Shown: one piece after another, positions 1-7,647 of the stretch | How the letters are laid out: every line of letters starts with the position of its first letter | Position numbering within the stretch: position 1 is the first letter of the stretch | Notes under the pieces: model-generated | Databases searched by the model: none | What the model was told of the DNA's origin: nothing | The model's input: only the letters and a program-made list of their open reading frames with translations | Translations under genes and position numbers: made by a program | Assembly: GCA_964395835.1 (NCBI GenBank) | Contig: CAYNBJ010000003.1 | Coordinates: forward strand, 1 to 64,000 | Direction of reading: 5' to 3' | DNA: 64,000 nucleotides | Source: LLD-282 sp964395835 | GTDB lineage: Bacteria > Pseudomonadota > Gammaproteobacteria > Berkiellales > Berkiellaceae

Positions 1-54
1 CGCTTGAAGACCCCTCTGTTTTTGGTGTAGATATGTGCATGTTCGCAAAACTTG

Positions 55-79
55 GGCGCATAGTCCTATAAGATGCGCC
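55..79 (-). terminator. possible weak terminator hairpin downstream of the ankyrin-like gene
   Basis: A 7-bp GC-rich inverted repeat (55-61 with 73-79, 11-base loop) lies just past the stop of the minus-strand gene that ends at 87. Read on the minus strand it is followed by CAAGTTTTG, which is only a poor T-tract, so termination is a guess. Confidence 0.3.
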
Positions 80-86
80 TTTGTAC

Positions 87-2504
87 TTAGGAGAGCTTGT
101 TTGTCTGATCTTTTTGTTGGTCACTGCTGCTTGTCAAGAGCGATTGTGCGTTGACATGTGGGAGGTTTGTCGTGTGTGCGGCTGTAGCAACATCATTAGA
201 CTTTGCCTTTTCATGGTCTGGCGTCAGATGCGGCGATGGACTCTTGACCATATTCTCTGAGACTGTAGCAGGATTAGTAGTCGTTGCATTTGCAGGGTCT
301 GGCGACAGATCATTTAGAGTCTGTGTGTTTGGCTCATTCTTTTGTCCAGAGGGGTATCTTGCTTGGAAGAGCAAGATACCTATATCAAATTTGAAAGTCA
401 GAAAAGCTATGAGGATTGTTGTGAGATGAATGGGTGCCTCAGCCTTGATCAGACTTTCAGCTGCTTCTGTATTGTGCGATCTGACTGCCCAATAAAGAGC
501 ATCGTTTTTAGATTCCGGACTGAGTGTTATCTTGTTCTCATGAGCATAGTTTAAAATGGCATTTATGATCTGGTGTTGGCTTGATAGCGTTGTTGGTTTT
601 GCCGCCTGCACGAGTAGATGATTTAAAAAATCTACACAATCATCGCCTATCAGGTTTGGTGTAGATTTATCCAAAAGGTCTGTCACTGTCTGAAGAGATC
701 CATTTCGTGTAGCATTTATCAGTCTGGTGCGATTTTTGCCTATTTCCTGACTTCTTTGCCGCTGATCTTGTTGGTCTCTTTGCGTCTTCTCTTGTTGCTC
801 TATATCATTGATAACATGATTTGCAGTCTGGTTGATTTCTGTTTGCAGTGATAGCTCTATGTTTGGTTGAAACTCTGAAAGCCCGTTCAACACCTCCTTC
901 GCGAACTTTTTGTCGTTCATGATGTTGGTAAGATTCTGCGGAAAATCCGGCTGTTTGTGCATATAATCGAGGAGGATCAGTATGGCCTCATTTTGTTTGT
1001 ATAGAAGCGCATTCTGGAAAGCCAGTTTTATGCTCTGTATATCAGATACTTGTAGCAAACTTTGTAATTTATCATGATTTGACTGTGTGACATGACCGTG
1101 CCGAACCGCAATCGCCAGTAGGCGCGCGCAAGGATCATTATACATTTTTTCGTTAGCAAGATCGGGGGCGACTTTTAGCATGGCATCGATTTGATCGAAA
1201 CCACCGAATCTTGCGGCATAATAAATTCCTAGTCGCATATCGTCTTTTCTTTCACGTGCATAAGATTCAAGATCTTCGGTAAGTATAGTGTGTGCAAGTC
1301 GGGCTAACATGATAGGCAGATTAGAGTTGTCGCCCATTTTTGAGAGACTATTGCTCGTGTTGTTCTTGCAATTTAAGAAGCTCAATTCAGCATGGTCTTT
1401 ATCGGGGAGAAGACATTCTGCGATTTTTTGATCCTTAGACAAAAAGGCCTCTAATTCTTGTGCGGTTCCATGGTATAAGACTAATAAAAAAGCGAATCTT
1501 CTGATAGCTTTAAGGGATCGAGACTTTTCATCGTCCGTGAGATTGGACCCTCCCTCGTCCATTATGACTTCTTTTTGATTTGGGTCAAATGCATACAGAA
1601 ATGGCATTTCCATGACCTTTGTAGTGCGATCTTTAGTGGGCACACGTAATGGTTTTCCGTCCAGTTTGCATAGTGTGTTATTAAATATCTCTCGTATCTG
1701 TACACAACGTGACTCCATTTGTTCAAGTATGGCTTGGATTTTTTCCTTAGATCCGCTTCTAGCGGCATCAATAATAAGTGGCGATCCATCACTTGGAAGG
1801 ATATCCTCACATTTAGCTATATACGCACTTGATTGTGAGAGTGTTAAGAGTTGTTTGAGCAGTGAAAGTGATAACGGATTAGGATCGCGTACAACACGTT
1901 GCAGTACACCATATCTCAGTATATTTGCTCTCACTTCTGGCTTAGATTGTTGCCAATCAAAAAATCCTTCTTTCTTATTAGCACCATTTTCTTGAGTGTC
2001 TGCGGGTGGCAAGAAGCTCGATAGAATTCTCCAATGATTTGACTGTGCGGCTATCTCCACTAGTATTTGTTTTTCTGGATTTTGTAGTTTAGACAAGTCT
2101 GTGAGGATGTGTTGATTTGGTATCTCTGTGGGGTGGAATTCCTCTAACCACATGAGTTTATAGTAGAGTAATTTACTTTCTTCTGAGAGTTTCGAATTTT
2201 CGAATATCTCCTTTATGTGTTGAGGCAACGAAGCTTGAAAGGCCTTTGCAGCTTGTTGCCATTGAGAATCTATTTCAATAGAAGGCATGATGTCATTTTG
2301 ATCGACTGATGACGTATTTCGTACTGTATTGGTGCTATTAGGCATCATATTGAGTGGTTCATTCATTTGTGCAGCATCCAACACAACGGCCTGGCTCGTA
2401 TGATCGCTCGATATCCTCAACCCAGATCTCTGCTGAGCTGACTCGGGGCATTTGTGCAGCTGATCTTGGGATGAAATCGTATTGTTGTCTTGAGGATTCA
2501 ACAT
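87..2504 (-). CDS. large hypothetical protein with degenerate ankyrin-like repeats, candidate secreted effector
   Basis: An 805-residue soluble protein with no signal peptide or membrane segment. About the first 80 residues and the last 80 are polar, rich in Ser, Thr, Asn and Gln, and probably disordered. The middle contains scattered helix-pair units resembling ankyrin repeats, for example near residues 236 (PLIIDAARSG), 431 (GIYYAARFGG), 598 (RLINATRNGS) and 670 (ALYWAVRSHN), plus a Gln/Arg-rich probable coiled coil near 570-595. The start is supported by AAGGGA eight to nine bases upstream on the minus strand. It has no operon partners. Large ankyrin-like proteins of this type are common effectors in Legionellales, but no enzyme motif was recognised, so the effector role is inference. 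Confidence 0.6.
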   Translation of the reverse strand: MLNPQDNNTISSQDQLHKCPESAQQRSGLRISSDHTSQAVVLDAAQMNEPLNMMPNSTNTVRNTSSVDQNDIMPSIEIDSQWQQAAKAFQASLPQHIKEIFENSKLSEESKLLYYKLMWLEEFHPTEIPNQHILTDLSKLQNPEKQILVEIAAQSNHWRILSSFLPPADTQENGANKKEGFFDWQQSKPEVRANILRYGVLQRVVRDPNPLSLSLLKQLLTLSQSSAYIAKCEDILPSDGSPLIIDAARSGSKEKIQAILEQMESRCVQIREIFNNTLCKLDGKPLRVPTKDRTTKVMEMPFLYAFDPNQKEVIMDEGGSNLTDDEKSRSLKAIRRFAFLLVLYHGTAQELEAFLSKDQKIAECLLPDKDHAELSFLNCKNNTSNSLSKMGDNSNLPIMLARLAHTILTEDLESYARERKDDMRLGIYYAARFGGFDQIDAMLKVAPDLANEKMYNDPCARLLAIAVRHGHVTQSNHDKLQSLLQVSDIQSIKLAFQNALLYKQNEAILILLDYMHKQPDFPQNLTNIMNDKKFAKEVLNGLSEFQPNIELSLQTEINQTANHVINDIEQQEKTQRDQQDQRQRSQEIGKNRTRLINATRNGSLQTVTDLLDKSTPNLIGDDCVDFLNHLLVQAAKPTTLSSQHQIINAILNYAHENKITLSPESKNDALYWAVRSHNTEAAESLIKAEAPIHLTTILIAFLTFKFDIGILLFQARYPSGQKNEPNTQTLNDLSPDPANATTTNPATVSENMVKSPSPHLTPDHEKAKSNDVATAAHTTNLPHVNAQSLLTSSSDQQKDQTNKLS

Positions 2505-2959
2505 GAGAATCGTCCCTTTGAAATGTGAGCGAATATTCTAGCCTCTATATAGGACATATTTTGCAAATAGAGCACTCATTGCATCCATCAGCCTTAAAAA
2601 GTTGCACAAATCTATCTCCTTATGTTCATTGTTGTTGGAAGTTTTGATAGTAAGTCCTTGGATTACTCAAGCAGTCATCAGCAAGTATCATCTGTATCAA
2701 GGGGATCGCTTTATATGTGAGAACATTTAGATATCTATGCGGTTTTGAATATTCTTTAATCTGATCTTGCATCGGTTTTTCAGGTTGGTATGTTTACAAA
2801 ATATATAGGAAAAAAGATGTGTGATCTTGAAGAGTTATCTCGCAGATTGATAACAAATCTAAAAGACCTGCTCTGTGGAAAAGTGCGATTTGATTGCAAA
2901 ATTTTTAAAATTTAGCTAGTCTAAAGATGGATGAAATAGTATTAATCAGGGAGTTGATT
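2505..2959. other. 455-base intergenic stretch
   Basis: A divergent intergenic region between the minus-strand ankyrin-like gene and the small plus-strand gene at 2960. It is AT-rich and should hold both promoters. A TTGCAA box at 2895-2900 with a 17-base spacer to TAGTCT is the only plus-strand promoter-like pair noticed, and its -10 is poor. No RNA gene or repeat was recognised. Confidence 0.4.
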
Positions 2960-3124
2960 ATGCAAAAGTTTTTAAAATTAGAAATCATTGTTGGCGGAAA
3001 CATGGAAAATCAAGAAGATTGTATTGAGCACTGTGCAGATGCAGAGCCTGTTATGCCTCTTGTGGTTAAGCCAGTTGAGCCTGTCTTGATGGGCGATGTT
3101 ATTGTTCCAGCTAGCGAAGAATAA
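2960..3124 (+). CDS. 54-residue hypothetical peptide
   Basis: A small gene starting at an ATG with AGGGAG six bases upstream; a longer frame from 2927 lacks such a site. The peptide has a basic, hydrophobic N-terminal part (MQKFLKLEIIVGG), then an acidic segment with two cysteines four residues apart (CIEHC), and a tail rich in Pro and Val. An internal ATG at 3002 also exists but lacks a comparable ribosome site. A strong intrinsic terminator follows 27 bases after the stop, which supports a real short transcript. I do not recognise the family, and no modification or export genes adjoin it. Confidence 0.5.
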   Translation: MQKFLKLEIIVGGNMENQEDCIEHCADAEPVMPLVVKPVEPVLMGDVIVPASEE

Positions 3125-3150
3125 TACTCTCTTTTTGATAGAGTGCAGTA

Positions 3151-3184
3151 AAAGCTAGAGAAGGGCTCTTCTCTAGCTTTTTTA
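3151..3184 (+). terminator. intrinsic terminator after the small peptide gene
   Basis: A perfect 13-bp stem (3151-3163 with 3168-3180) with a GGCT loop, ending in a T-run at 3178-3183. The stem is also A-rich on the other side, so it could act in both directions. Confidence 0.85.
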
Positions 3185-3250
3185 TTGCCCTGTCTATCAA
3201 TTGGGTACCATCTTCGAGATGCAGCGTAATCACATGATCGTTTTCGAAAC

Positions 3251-4051
3251 ATGAGTCAAGATTATTTTGAATTTAAGCCTTCTCTGAGTGAGCTTGATTG
3301 TTACGATTTTATTGATGCGAATGCACTTCCTTCAGATATATGCGGATATCGTTTAGAGTATCTACAGGTGTGCTCCTCAACTTTGGATTGTTATCGCTTG
3401 GGACAAAGAAAAATTTACTGGGCGGATTACCAAACGCACAGTCGTGGTCAAAAAGGCCGTGTATGGAAAAGTGTTTTTGGGCGTCAGATTCTTTTATCAA
3501 TCGTGATTCCTAACCAACTGCGCTATAAAGGATTGCTTTATCTGGTTTACGCAATTTTGCAAGCACTTTTGCCGTATGAGCCTCATCTGCGCTATAAGTG
3601 GCCAAATGATTTATATCGAGGAAAAGATAAAATCGCGGGACTTTTAATTGAAAATAAAAATGACTGGGCTGTGCTGAGCATCGGACTCAACACAACCTAT
3701 CAAGATTTGTTATGCGATATTGGGGCCCTATGGCCAGATCAAAGGCATCATGTGAATCGTATCACTTTAATCAGAACAATGATTCAAGAGATCGAAAAGA
3801 CACATCACACTACTATCGATCCTGAAACGATGATCAATTTTTTAAAAGAGCATCATCTCTATGCTCTTGGGGAACAATTGTGTTTTGAATCTCATGATGG
3901 AGTGGTGCAGGAAAAGCGGTTTCTTGATTTAAATATTGATGGCTCTATTGTGCTCGAATCTCTTTGTGAGAAAAAATCGTTTTACAGCGGACGTATTATA
4001 AAAGATAAAATAAATCTAAAAAACATTATTAGACCTCTTGCTCATCGCTAA
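3251..4051 (+). CDS. birA: biotin--[acetyl-CoA-carboxylase] ligase without the DNA-binding domain
   Basis: Attaches biotin to carrier proteins such as the BCCP subunit of acetyl-CoA carboxylase. The 266-residue protein holds only the catalytic and C-terminal domains; the winged-helix repressor domain of E. coli BirA (321 residues) is absent. The biotinyl-AMP loop reads SRGQKGRVW at residues 64-72 and the catalytic-lysine motif KWPND is at 116-120. An ungapped alignment to the E. coli loop GRGRRGRKW puts Ser at position 115, Gln at 118 and Lys at 119, which are unusual changes in a very conserved loop. It lies just upstream of the tRNA-tuf cluster, as in enteric bacteria, although coaA is not between them. 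The family assignment is firm; the fidelity of the enzyme is an open question. Confidence 0.88.
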   Translation: MSQDYFEFKPSLSELDCYDFIDANALPSDICGYRLEYLQVCSSTLDCYRLGQRKIYWADYQTHSRGQKGRVWKSVFGRQILLSIVIPNQLRYKGLLYLVYAILQALLPYEPHLRYKWPNDLYRGKDKIAGLLIENKNDWAVLSIGLNTTYQDLLCDIGALWPDQRHHVNRITLIRTMIQEIEKTHHTTIDPETMINFLKEHHLYALGEQLCFESHDGVVQEKRFLDLNIDGSIVLESLCEKKSFYSGRIIKDKINLKNIIRPLAHR

Positions 4052-4075
4052 ATAAGGCGATAGAATAACCATATT

Positions 4076-4148
4076 GCTGGCATAGCTCAGCAGGCAGAGC
4101 AGCTGATTTGTAATCAGCAGGTCGCAGGTTCGATTCCTGTTGCCAGCT
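4076..4148 (+). tRNA. tRNA-Thr (anticodon UGU)
   Basis: A full cloverleaf with acceptor GCTGGCA/TGCCAGC, anticodon loop TTTGTAA and a standard T loop TTCGATT. The discriminator is U and no CCA is encoded. It is the first of four tRNAs in the gammaproteobacterial Thr-Tyr-Gly-Thr-tuf arrangement. Confidence 0.95.
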
Positions 4149-4157
4149 ATTTTTTTT

Positions 4158-4240
4158 GGAGGGATTCCCGAGCGGCCAAAGGGATCAGACTGTAAATCTG
4201 ACGGCGGATGCCTTCGAAGGTTCGAATCCTTCTCCCTCCA
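4158..4240 (+). tRNA. tRNA-Tyr (anticodon GUA)
   Basis: A class II tRNA with a long variable arm: acceptor GGAGGGA/TCCCTCC, anticodon loop CTGTAAA, discriminator A, no encoded CCA. It begins nine bases after tRNA-Thr, so both are likely cut from one precursor. Confidence 0.95.
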
Positions 4241-4252
4241 ATTCTCGCTTTC

Positions 4253-4326
4253 GCGGGTGTAGTTCAATGGCAGAACTCCAGCCTTCCAAGCTGGTAGCGT
4301 GGGTTCGATTCCCATCACCCGCTCCA
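4253..4326 (+). tRNA. tRNA-Gly (anticodon UCC)
   Basis: Acceptor GCGGGTG/CACCCGC, anticodon loop CTTCCAA, discriminator U, followed by an encoded CCA at 4324-4326. It is the only tRNA of this cluster that carries CCA in the DNA. Confidence 0.95.
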
Positions 4327-4329
4327 TTC

Positions 4330-4401
4330 GCCCATATAGCTCAGGGGCAGAGCACTTCATTGGTAATGAAGAGGTCACCGGTTCAATCCCGGTTATGGGC
4401 T
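4330..4401 (+). tRNA. tRNA-Thr (anticodon GGU)
   Basis: Acceptor GCCCATA/TATGGGC, anticodon loop TTGGTAA, discriminator U, no encoded CCA. It starts three bases after the CCA of tRNA-Gly and is the last tRNA before tuf. Confidence 0.95.
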
Positions 4402-4844
4402 GTATAATCAGCTCAGACTATTTGAATTTTCAAGTTTTTCAATACTCTTTTGAAAAAAATCTCGCCAATTGTGTTTTTTTGCTCTTGATTTGCGATTAGT
4501 GAAAAGAAACTGCGATGATTCTGATGCGCATTCTTTGATTGAAGTGCACTTATGCAACTCCCTAGATATCTTCCCTATCTTCTACATTTATATTGACATT
4601 TCTACAGAATCCCTTTACGATCAGCGTTGATGTTCTCGGTGAAAACTCTGTTTTTCAATAATTCTTTTCTAACAAAAAACACAAATTAAAGAGTGTTTTT
4701 TGTTTCAGCGCTTCGAGCTGCGAGAAAGCTTCAGATCGCGAGAAACCCCCTATTGTTAGGTGAGTGCTCAATTAGCAGACAAGGCGCCTCCGAACATGCG
4801 AGGGATCGATTAATAATTGGTAATGATTTTTTTAGGAGAATTCG
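4402..4844 (+). other. long leader between tRNA-Thr and tuf, with inverted and direct repeats
   Basis: A 443-base non-coding stretch. It holds an AT-rich hairpin (4435-4442 with 4450-4457), a perfect 12-bp inverted repeat (4671-4682 with 4693-4704), and then a more GC-rich segment with the direct repeat GCGAGAAA at 4720 and 4738. This is much longer than the usual tRNA-tuf spacer. It may contain the tuf promoter and a structured 5' leader, but no known regulatory element was recognised. Confidence 0.5.
4671..4704 (+). repeat. perfect 12-bp inverted repeat upstream of tuf
   Basis: AACAAAAAACAC at 4671-4682 is the exact reverse complement of 4693-4704, with a 10-base loop. The T-run inside the right arm gives it some resemblance to an intrinsic terminator that could end the tRNA transcript. 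Confidence 0.6.
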
Positions 4845-6029
4845 ATGTCTGAATTTATCAGAAATAAACCTCACATTAACGTAGGAACCATCGGTCACGT
4901 TGACCATGGAAAAACTTCCTTAACAGCAGCAATCACAATTGTCTCTGCTGCGGCTGGAAAGGCACAAGCTTTAGCGTATGATCAAATCGATAAAGCTCCA
5001 GAAGAAAAAGCACGTGGTATTACTATTAACACATCTCATGTTGAGTACGAAACCGATAATAGACATTATGCTCACGTAGACTGCCCTGGCCATGCTGACT
5101 ATGTTAAAAACATGATTACCGGTGCTGCGCAGATGGATGGAGCTATTCTTGTTGTTTCTGCAGCTGATGGTCCTATGCCCCAAACTCGTGAACACATTTT
5201 GCTTGCACGTCAAGTGGGTGTTCCTAAGATTGTGGTCTTCTTAAACAAAGCTGATATGGTTGACGATCCTGAGCTGCTTGAGCTTGTTGAAATGGAAGTG
5301 CGTGAGCTTCTCTCTTACTACAACTTCCCAGGGGATGAAATTCCTTTCGTTGTTGGATCGGCTCTTAAAGCTCTTGAAAAAGATAACAGTGAAATTGGAA
5401 CACAGTCTGTTCTCAAATTACTGCAAACGATGGATGAGTATTTTGATATTCCTGCACGTGAAACTGACAAGCCATTCCTAATGCCAGTTGAAGATGTATT
5501 TTCTATTTCTGGACGTGGTACAGTTGCGACTGGTCGTATTGAGCGTGGAATTGTTAAAGTTGGTGATACCATCTCTATCGTGGGTCTTCGCGATACTGTT
5601 GACTGCACAGTGACTGGAGTAGAAATGTTCCGTAAGCTCTTGAAGCAGGGTGAGGCTGGGGATAACGTTGGAATCTTATTGCGTGGTGTGAAGCGTGATG
5701 ACATTGAGCGTGGACAAGTGCTTGCTGCACCGAAGTCGATTAATCCTCATACCAAGTTCGAGGCTGAGGTGTATGTTCTATCCAAAGAAGAAGGTGGACG
5801 TCATACTCCATTCCTACCTGGATATCGTCCACAGTTTTACTTTCGTACAACAGATGTGACTGGGGAAATTACTCTTCCTGAAGGAGTAGAAATGGTGATG
5901 CCTGGCGATAATATCAAAATGATCGTCACACTTGTTTCTGCTATTGCGATGGAAGAAGGGTTACGTTTTGCTATTCGTGAAGGCGGACGTACAGTTGGTG
6001 CTGGTGTTGTAACAAAAATTCTTGACTAA
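4845..6029 (+). CDS. tuf: translation elongation factor Tu
   Basis: A GTPase that brings aminoacyl-tRNA to the ribosome A site. At 394 residues it has the family's usual length. The P-loop GHVDHGKT is at about residues 17-24, DCPGHADY near 80-87, and the guanine-specificity motif reads NKAD rather than the common NKCD. The two C-terminal beta-barrel domains are complete. The start follows AGGAG five to six bases upstream. It lies between the four-tRNA cluster and tRNA-Trp, matching the tufB locus, and an intrinsic terminator follows at once. Confidence 0.98.
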   Translation: MSEFIRNKPHINVGTIGHVDHGKTSLTAAITIVSAAAGKAQALAYDQIDKAPEEKARGITINTSHVEYETDNRHYAHVDCPGHADYVKNMITGAAQMDGAILVVSAADGPMPQTREHILLARQVGVPKIVVFLNKADMVDDPELLELVEMEVRELLSYYNFPGDEIPFVVGSALKALEKDNSEIGTQSVLKLLQTMDEYFDIPARETDKPFLMPVEDVFSISGRGTVATGRIERGIVKVGDTISIVGLRDTVDCTVTGVEMFRKLLKQGEAGDNVGILLRGVKRDDIERGQVLAAPKSINPHTKFEAEVYVLSKEEGGRHTPFLPGYRPQFYFRTTDVTGEITLPEGVEMVMPGDNIKMIVTLVSAIAMEEGLRFAIREGGRTVGAGVVTKILD

Positions 6030-6051
6030 TTTATCAACATCAGTCAATATA

Positions 6052-6083
6052 AAAGGGCCGAATTATTCGGCCCTTTCTTTTTA
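6052..6083 (+). terminator. intrinsic terminator after tuf
   Basis: An 11-bp GC-rich stem (6052-6062 with 6066-6076) with a 3-base loop and a T-run at 6078-6082. It sits only 22 bases past the tuf stop and directly against the 5' end of tRNA-Trp, so the tRNA must be made by read-through or from its own promoter. Confidence 0.88.
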
Positions 6084-6155
6084 GGCTAGTAGCTCAATTG
6101 GCAGAGCGACGGTCTCCAAAACCGTAGGTTGGGGGTTCGAGACCCTCCTGGCCTG
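6083..6155 (+). tRNA. tRNA-Trp (anticodon CCA)
   Basis: Acceptor AGGCTAG/CTGGCCT (one T-G pair), anticodon loop CTCCAAA, T loop TTCGAGA, discriminator G, no encoded CCA. It immediately follows the tuf terminator. In related bacteria secE-nusG and the rplK/rpoBC genes come next; here they do not. Confidence 0.95.
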
Positions 6156-6518
6156 ATATTAAAAATCAGGCTCAGTCATCTTGTGACGGTTTTTCCATTT
6201 TTTATCGATTGTTTTTTTATTCTTCTCGTATTGAAGCGGCTTTATTTTGCTCCTGATGTCTTTTGAGTGCATCAGCTCTTGTAGCTTATGATTTGTGATC
6301 TTTAAGAGAATCTGTGATGTTCATCTAGATATTGCTTAAGTTGCTGTTGTTTCGGATGCTGAAAAATCAATTCTATTGTTTTTTATGGAAATATTTATTA
6401 ATATAAGCAGGATTTCTTCTGTGATTGATCTCACTCTAAGAAAGAATACTCACTACTGTGTCCTTGCTCATAGCTGTATTTATTATGATTATGAGCTGAA
6501 ACCCAAGAGGATTTATTT
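6156..6518. other. 363-base intergenic stretch where secE-nusG would be expected
   Basis: AT-rich sequence with no convincing ORF or RNA gene. It must contain the promoter of the rpsF operon; the best pair noticed is TTGATC followed after 16 bases by TACTCA near 6425-6452, which is weak. I saw no remnant of secE or nusG. Confidence 0.4.
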
Positions 6519-6896
6519 ATGACTACTGTTTTATCTCAAGAAAACCCTTATCGTTTCTATGAGGTTGTTTTTCTTGTTCACCCTGATCATAGCGATCAGG
6601 TTAAATCGATGGTTGAAGGCTATCAAAAAATGGTTTTTAGCACAGGAGGCTCTGTGAGCCGTGTTGAAGACTGGGGCCGTAGACAGCTTGCTTATCCAAT
6701 TCATAAAGTTCATAAAGCTCATTATGTTTTGATGAATATTCAAACAACAGCCGATGGAATTCAAGAGCTTCGTTTAAAGCTTGAGCAAAGTGATTTCGTC
6801 CTAAGAAATCTTATTCTTCAAATGAATTCAGCAGTTTCAGAGCCTTCTTTACTGATGAATCCTGATGAAGCATATGATGTTTCCTTAGAAGATTAA
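6519..6896 (+). CDS. rpsF: 30S ribosomal protein S6
   Basis: A protein of the 30S platform that binds S18 next to helix 22-23 of 16S rRNA. The core begins at YRFYEVVFLVHPDHSDQV, and the RNA-binding strand DWGRRQLAYPI is intact. The 125-residue form carries about nine extra N-terminal residues compared with E. coli; no closer start codon exists, and AAGAGGA lies ahead of this ATG. It heads an rpsF-rpsR-rplI-dnaB operon. priB, found between rpsF and rpsR in enterics, is absent. Confidence 0.96.
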   Translation: MTTVLSQENPYRFYEVVFLVHPDHSDQVKSMVEGYQKMVFSTGGSVSRVEDWGRRQLAYPIHKVHKAHYVLMNIQTTADGIQELRLKLEQSDFVLRNLILQMNSAVSEPSLLMNPDEAYDVSLED

Positions 6897-6926
6897 TATT
6901 ATTATTGAATAGCGGAGAATGATTCT

Positions 6927-7160
6927 ATGAGTTGGCGTAAAAAATCCAGACGCAAAAACTGTCCTTTCAGTTCCGGACGCGTCCCTAAAGAAAGTATCGA
7001 TTATAAAAACTATAAAATGCTGAAAAAGTTCACTACTGAAACAGGAAAGATTGTTCCTTCCCGTATTACTGGTGTTTCAAATTATTATCAGCATCAGATC
7101 GCAAAACATATCCAGCTTGCTCGATATCTTGCGCTCATTCCTTATTGCGACAATCACTAA
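6927..7160 (+). CDS. rpsR: 30S ribosomal protein S18
   Basis: A small basic protein that pairs with S6 on the 30S platform. The 77 residues match the family in length. Conserved features are the Lys/Arg-rich N-terminus, the segment IDYKNYKMLKKF and the PSRITGVSNYYQHQIAKHIQLARYLALIP block (shown here only by its ends: PSRITGV and ALIPY). It lies 30 bases after rpsF and just before rplI. Confidence 0.97.
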   Translation: MSWRKKSRRKNCPFSSGRVPKESIDYKNYKMLKKFTTETGKIVPSRITGVSNYYQHQIAKHIQLARYLALIPYCDNH

Positions 7161-7177
7161 GAGTGAGAGGAAATAAA

Positions 7178-7630
7178 ATGGAAATTATTTTATTAGAAAA
7201 TATTCGTAATCTTGGTCGTCTAGGTCAAGTGGCACGTGTAGCAAGCGGATATGCTCGTAACTATCTGATTCCTTATGGAAAAGCCTTACCAGCTACGAAG
7301 CAGAACAAAGAATTTTTTGAAAACCAGAAACAAGAACTGGAAAAGCAGGCTCAGCTAAAATTAGCGGCAGCTCAAGAAAGAGCAACAGCTTTTGCAAATT
7401 TGAGTCTTTCTTTTGAAGTGCAATCGAGCCCAGAAGGCAAGCTCTTCGGTTCGATTAAGGCTACAGATGTGCTTGAAATGCTTTCTAAAAAAGGATTGGC
7501 TGTTGCTAAAAATGAGTTGCGCTTAGATCTGACAATTCGCGAGCTTGGGCAATATCAGTATGAAATTCACCTTCATCCTGAAGTTGTGCTCAGCCTGCCT
7601 TTGCATGTTGTAGCTCAAAAATCTCATTAA
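7178..7630 (+). CDS. rplI: 50S ribosomal protein L9
   Basis: Binds domain V of 23S rRNA at the base of the L1 stalk. The 150-residue protein begins MEIILLENIRNLGRLGQV, the canonical L9 N-terminus, and the conserved GYARNYLIP motif follows. An in-frame ATG at 7145, inside rpsR, would add 11 unrelated residues; AGAGG directly upstream of 7178 decides the start. The long connecting helix and C-terminal domain (GKLFGSIKATDV) are present. Confidence 0.97.
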   Translation: MEIILLENIRNLGRLGQVARVASGYARNYLIPYGKALPATKQNKEFFENQKQELEKQAQLKLAAAQERATAFANLSLSFEVQSSPEGKLFGSIKATDVLEMLSKKGLAVAKNELRLDLTIRELGQYQYEIHLHPEVVLSLPLHVVAQKSH

Positions 7631-7647
7631 GAGTAAAGAGATCTTTT

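Noticed and set aside
4016..4378. A 120-codon minus-strand frame and two plus-strand frames across the tRNA cluster
   Set aside because: They lie over four clear tRNA genes; the translated words (for example RVMGIEPTLPAW, GNRNRTCD) are typical false peptides from tRNA sequence.
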